Source: Dama dama (taxonomy: Eukaryota; Chordata; Mammalia; Artiodactyla; Cervidae). Taken from it: a stretch of 64,000 nucleotides of DNA. The stretch spans positions 117,932,501-117,996,500 of the forward strand of contig NC_083685.1 of NCBI RefSeq assembly GCF_033118175.1. The letters run 5' to 3'. Within the stretch, counting starts at the first letter, position 1. Each line of letters starts with the position of its first letter. Position numbers and translations under genes: made by a program. This document shows, in pieces, positions 63,197 to 64,000 of the stretch. The notes below the pieces were generated by a model. The model ran no database searches and was not told where the DNA came from. It saw only the letters and a list, made by a program, of their open reading frames with translations.

Positions 63197-64000
63197 TATT
63201 TCTCTCCCTCTGCTTAACCCAGATGCAGGGCATTTCCAGATCTTACAAGCAAATAACCTTGACACACTGCCTTCTCTAGCTCTTGTCCTGTCTTTCTCCT
63301 CCTCTGAATGATCTAAACCAGTTGCTTTCACGTCCTTATTTCCCACTTCCTCGTGAGCTTGGGAACCTGAATTCTGTCGCTTTGCTTCTGAAACTGCACT
63401 GCATTTTTGGTTTTGAAGAAACTTGAAGGTCACCTGATTCCCAACTAACTCCTCCCCGAGTTTCCTTAGGTCAATTCCACGTTGGACGTTCCTCCTGCCT
63501 CCCGTCCTTGGCCTCCCCACGCCTGCACCTGCCACCCAGCCCTTCCTTTTCAGCTTCCCCTGGGCTCCTGTGAAGCCTCACTCTGACTCTCTTACCTCCT
63601 CACCTGCCACTTTCTCTTTATTCATCAATTTTTGCTCCCTAAATTCAGACTTTCTGCAAAATTCAGTCCTCAGTTTGCCATCTCCCTTCTCATCTTTGGT
63701 GATTTCACCTACATGATAGCTTCTATCTGCACATTTAATGCATAAACACATAGCGCCTAAAGCTTAGATACATAGCTCTAGTCCAGGTTACTCCCCTGAA
63801 TTCCGTGTCTTGACTTTAACCTGTGCATTTCCACCAAGAAGCCCTGCCAGCCTCTCACTCCCAGCAAATCTGAGCAGAACTCACCTTCCACCTATAGCCT
63901 CTTTTACTCCATGTCTAGCCACCAAAATTCTGAGCCTAAACTTCCCAAGCCTAGTCTTCCCAAGTACATTACTACTAGTGCAAGAATGAACTGATCAGCA

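Larger units (their letters stand above)
62743..64000 (-). other. PECAM1: PECAM1 intron 7 (3' part, open at right edge)
   Basis: No Ig domain 5 exon is recognisable here on the minus strand, so the interval is read as intron. It holds a mariner-like miniature element (63008-63068) and a GT microsatellite (63149-63195). The remaining unique DNA shows nothing I can name. Confidence 0.8.

Noticed and set aside
62743..64000. Search for the PECAM1 Ig domain 5 exon near the right edge
   Set aside because: No minus-strand frame with the paired cysteines or known residues; the exon must lie beyond the window.
1..64000. CRISPR arrays, operons, prophage or other bacterial systems
   Set aside because: The repeats are dispersed SINEs and LINEs with target duplications, and the one gene has vertebrate introns; nothing prokaryotic is present.

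Overview
The window is nuclear DNA from a ruminant, most likely a bovid close to cattle. The evidence is dozens of ruminant SINEs (Bov-tA, BOVA2), CHR-type tRNA-Glu SINEs found in whales, hippos and ruminants, several pieces of the BovB (RTE) LINE, ruminant LINE-1 3' ends and mariner-type miniature elements. Nothing prokaryotic, viral-exogenous or organellar is visible.

The only protein-coding gene I can support is the 3' part of PECAM1 (CD31), on the minus strand. Nine exons can be placed with consensus splice sites and continuous phase. They run from the exon for the sixth Ig-like domain (62455-62742), through the transmembrane exon (61522-61629), to seven cytoplasmic-tail exons. These include a 23-nt microexon (38736-38758) and the terminal exon with the stop codon at 33251-33253. 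Their coding lengths sum to 728 nt and, with the split first codon, make 242 residues plus a stop without a frame break. The two signalling tyrosines lie in exons 13 and 14. The upstream exons (signal peptide, Ig domains 1-5) lie beyond the right edge.

Layout: 1-32.2 kb is intergenic DNA downstream of PECAM1, dense in nested repeats, with a 2.1-kb BovB copy at 11.5-13.7 kb carrying a broken reverse transcriptase. 32.24-33.25 kb is the probable PECAM1 3' UTR. 33.3-62.5 kb holds exons 16 to 8 and their introns. Intron 14 (about 10.5 kb) holds a solo endogenous-retrovirus-type LTR, a perfect 25-bp-stem mariner hairpin and a LINE-mobilised retrocopy with a 15-bp target duplication. 62.7-64 kb is the 3' part of intron 7.

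No undescribed multi-gene system is present. The most interesting signals are insertion structures visible only through their target-site duplications: the retrocopy at 48.0 kb, a 157-bp orphan insert at 27.7 kb, two tail-only insertions, and the hairpin at 42.7 kb that resembles ruminant-specific microRNA precursors. Repeat boundaries are read by eye and may be off by about 10 bases. Family names come from recognising consensus features, not from a database search.
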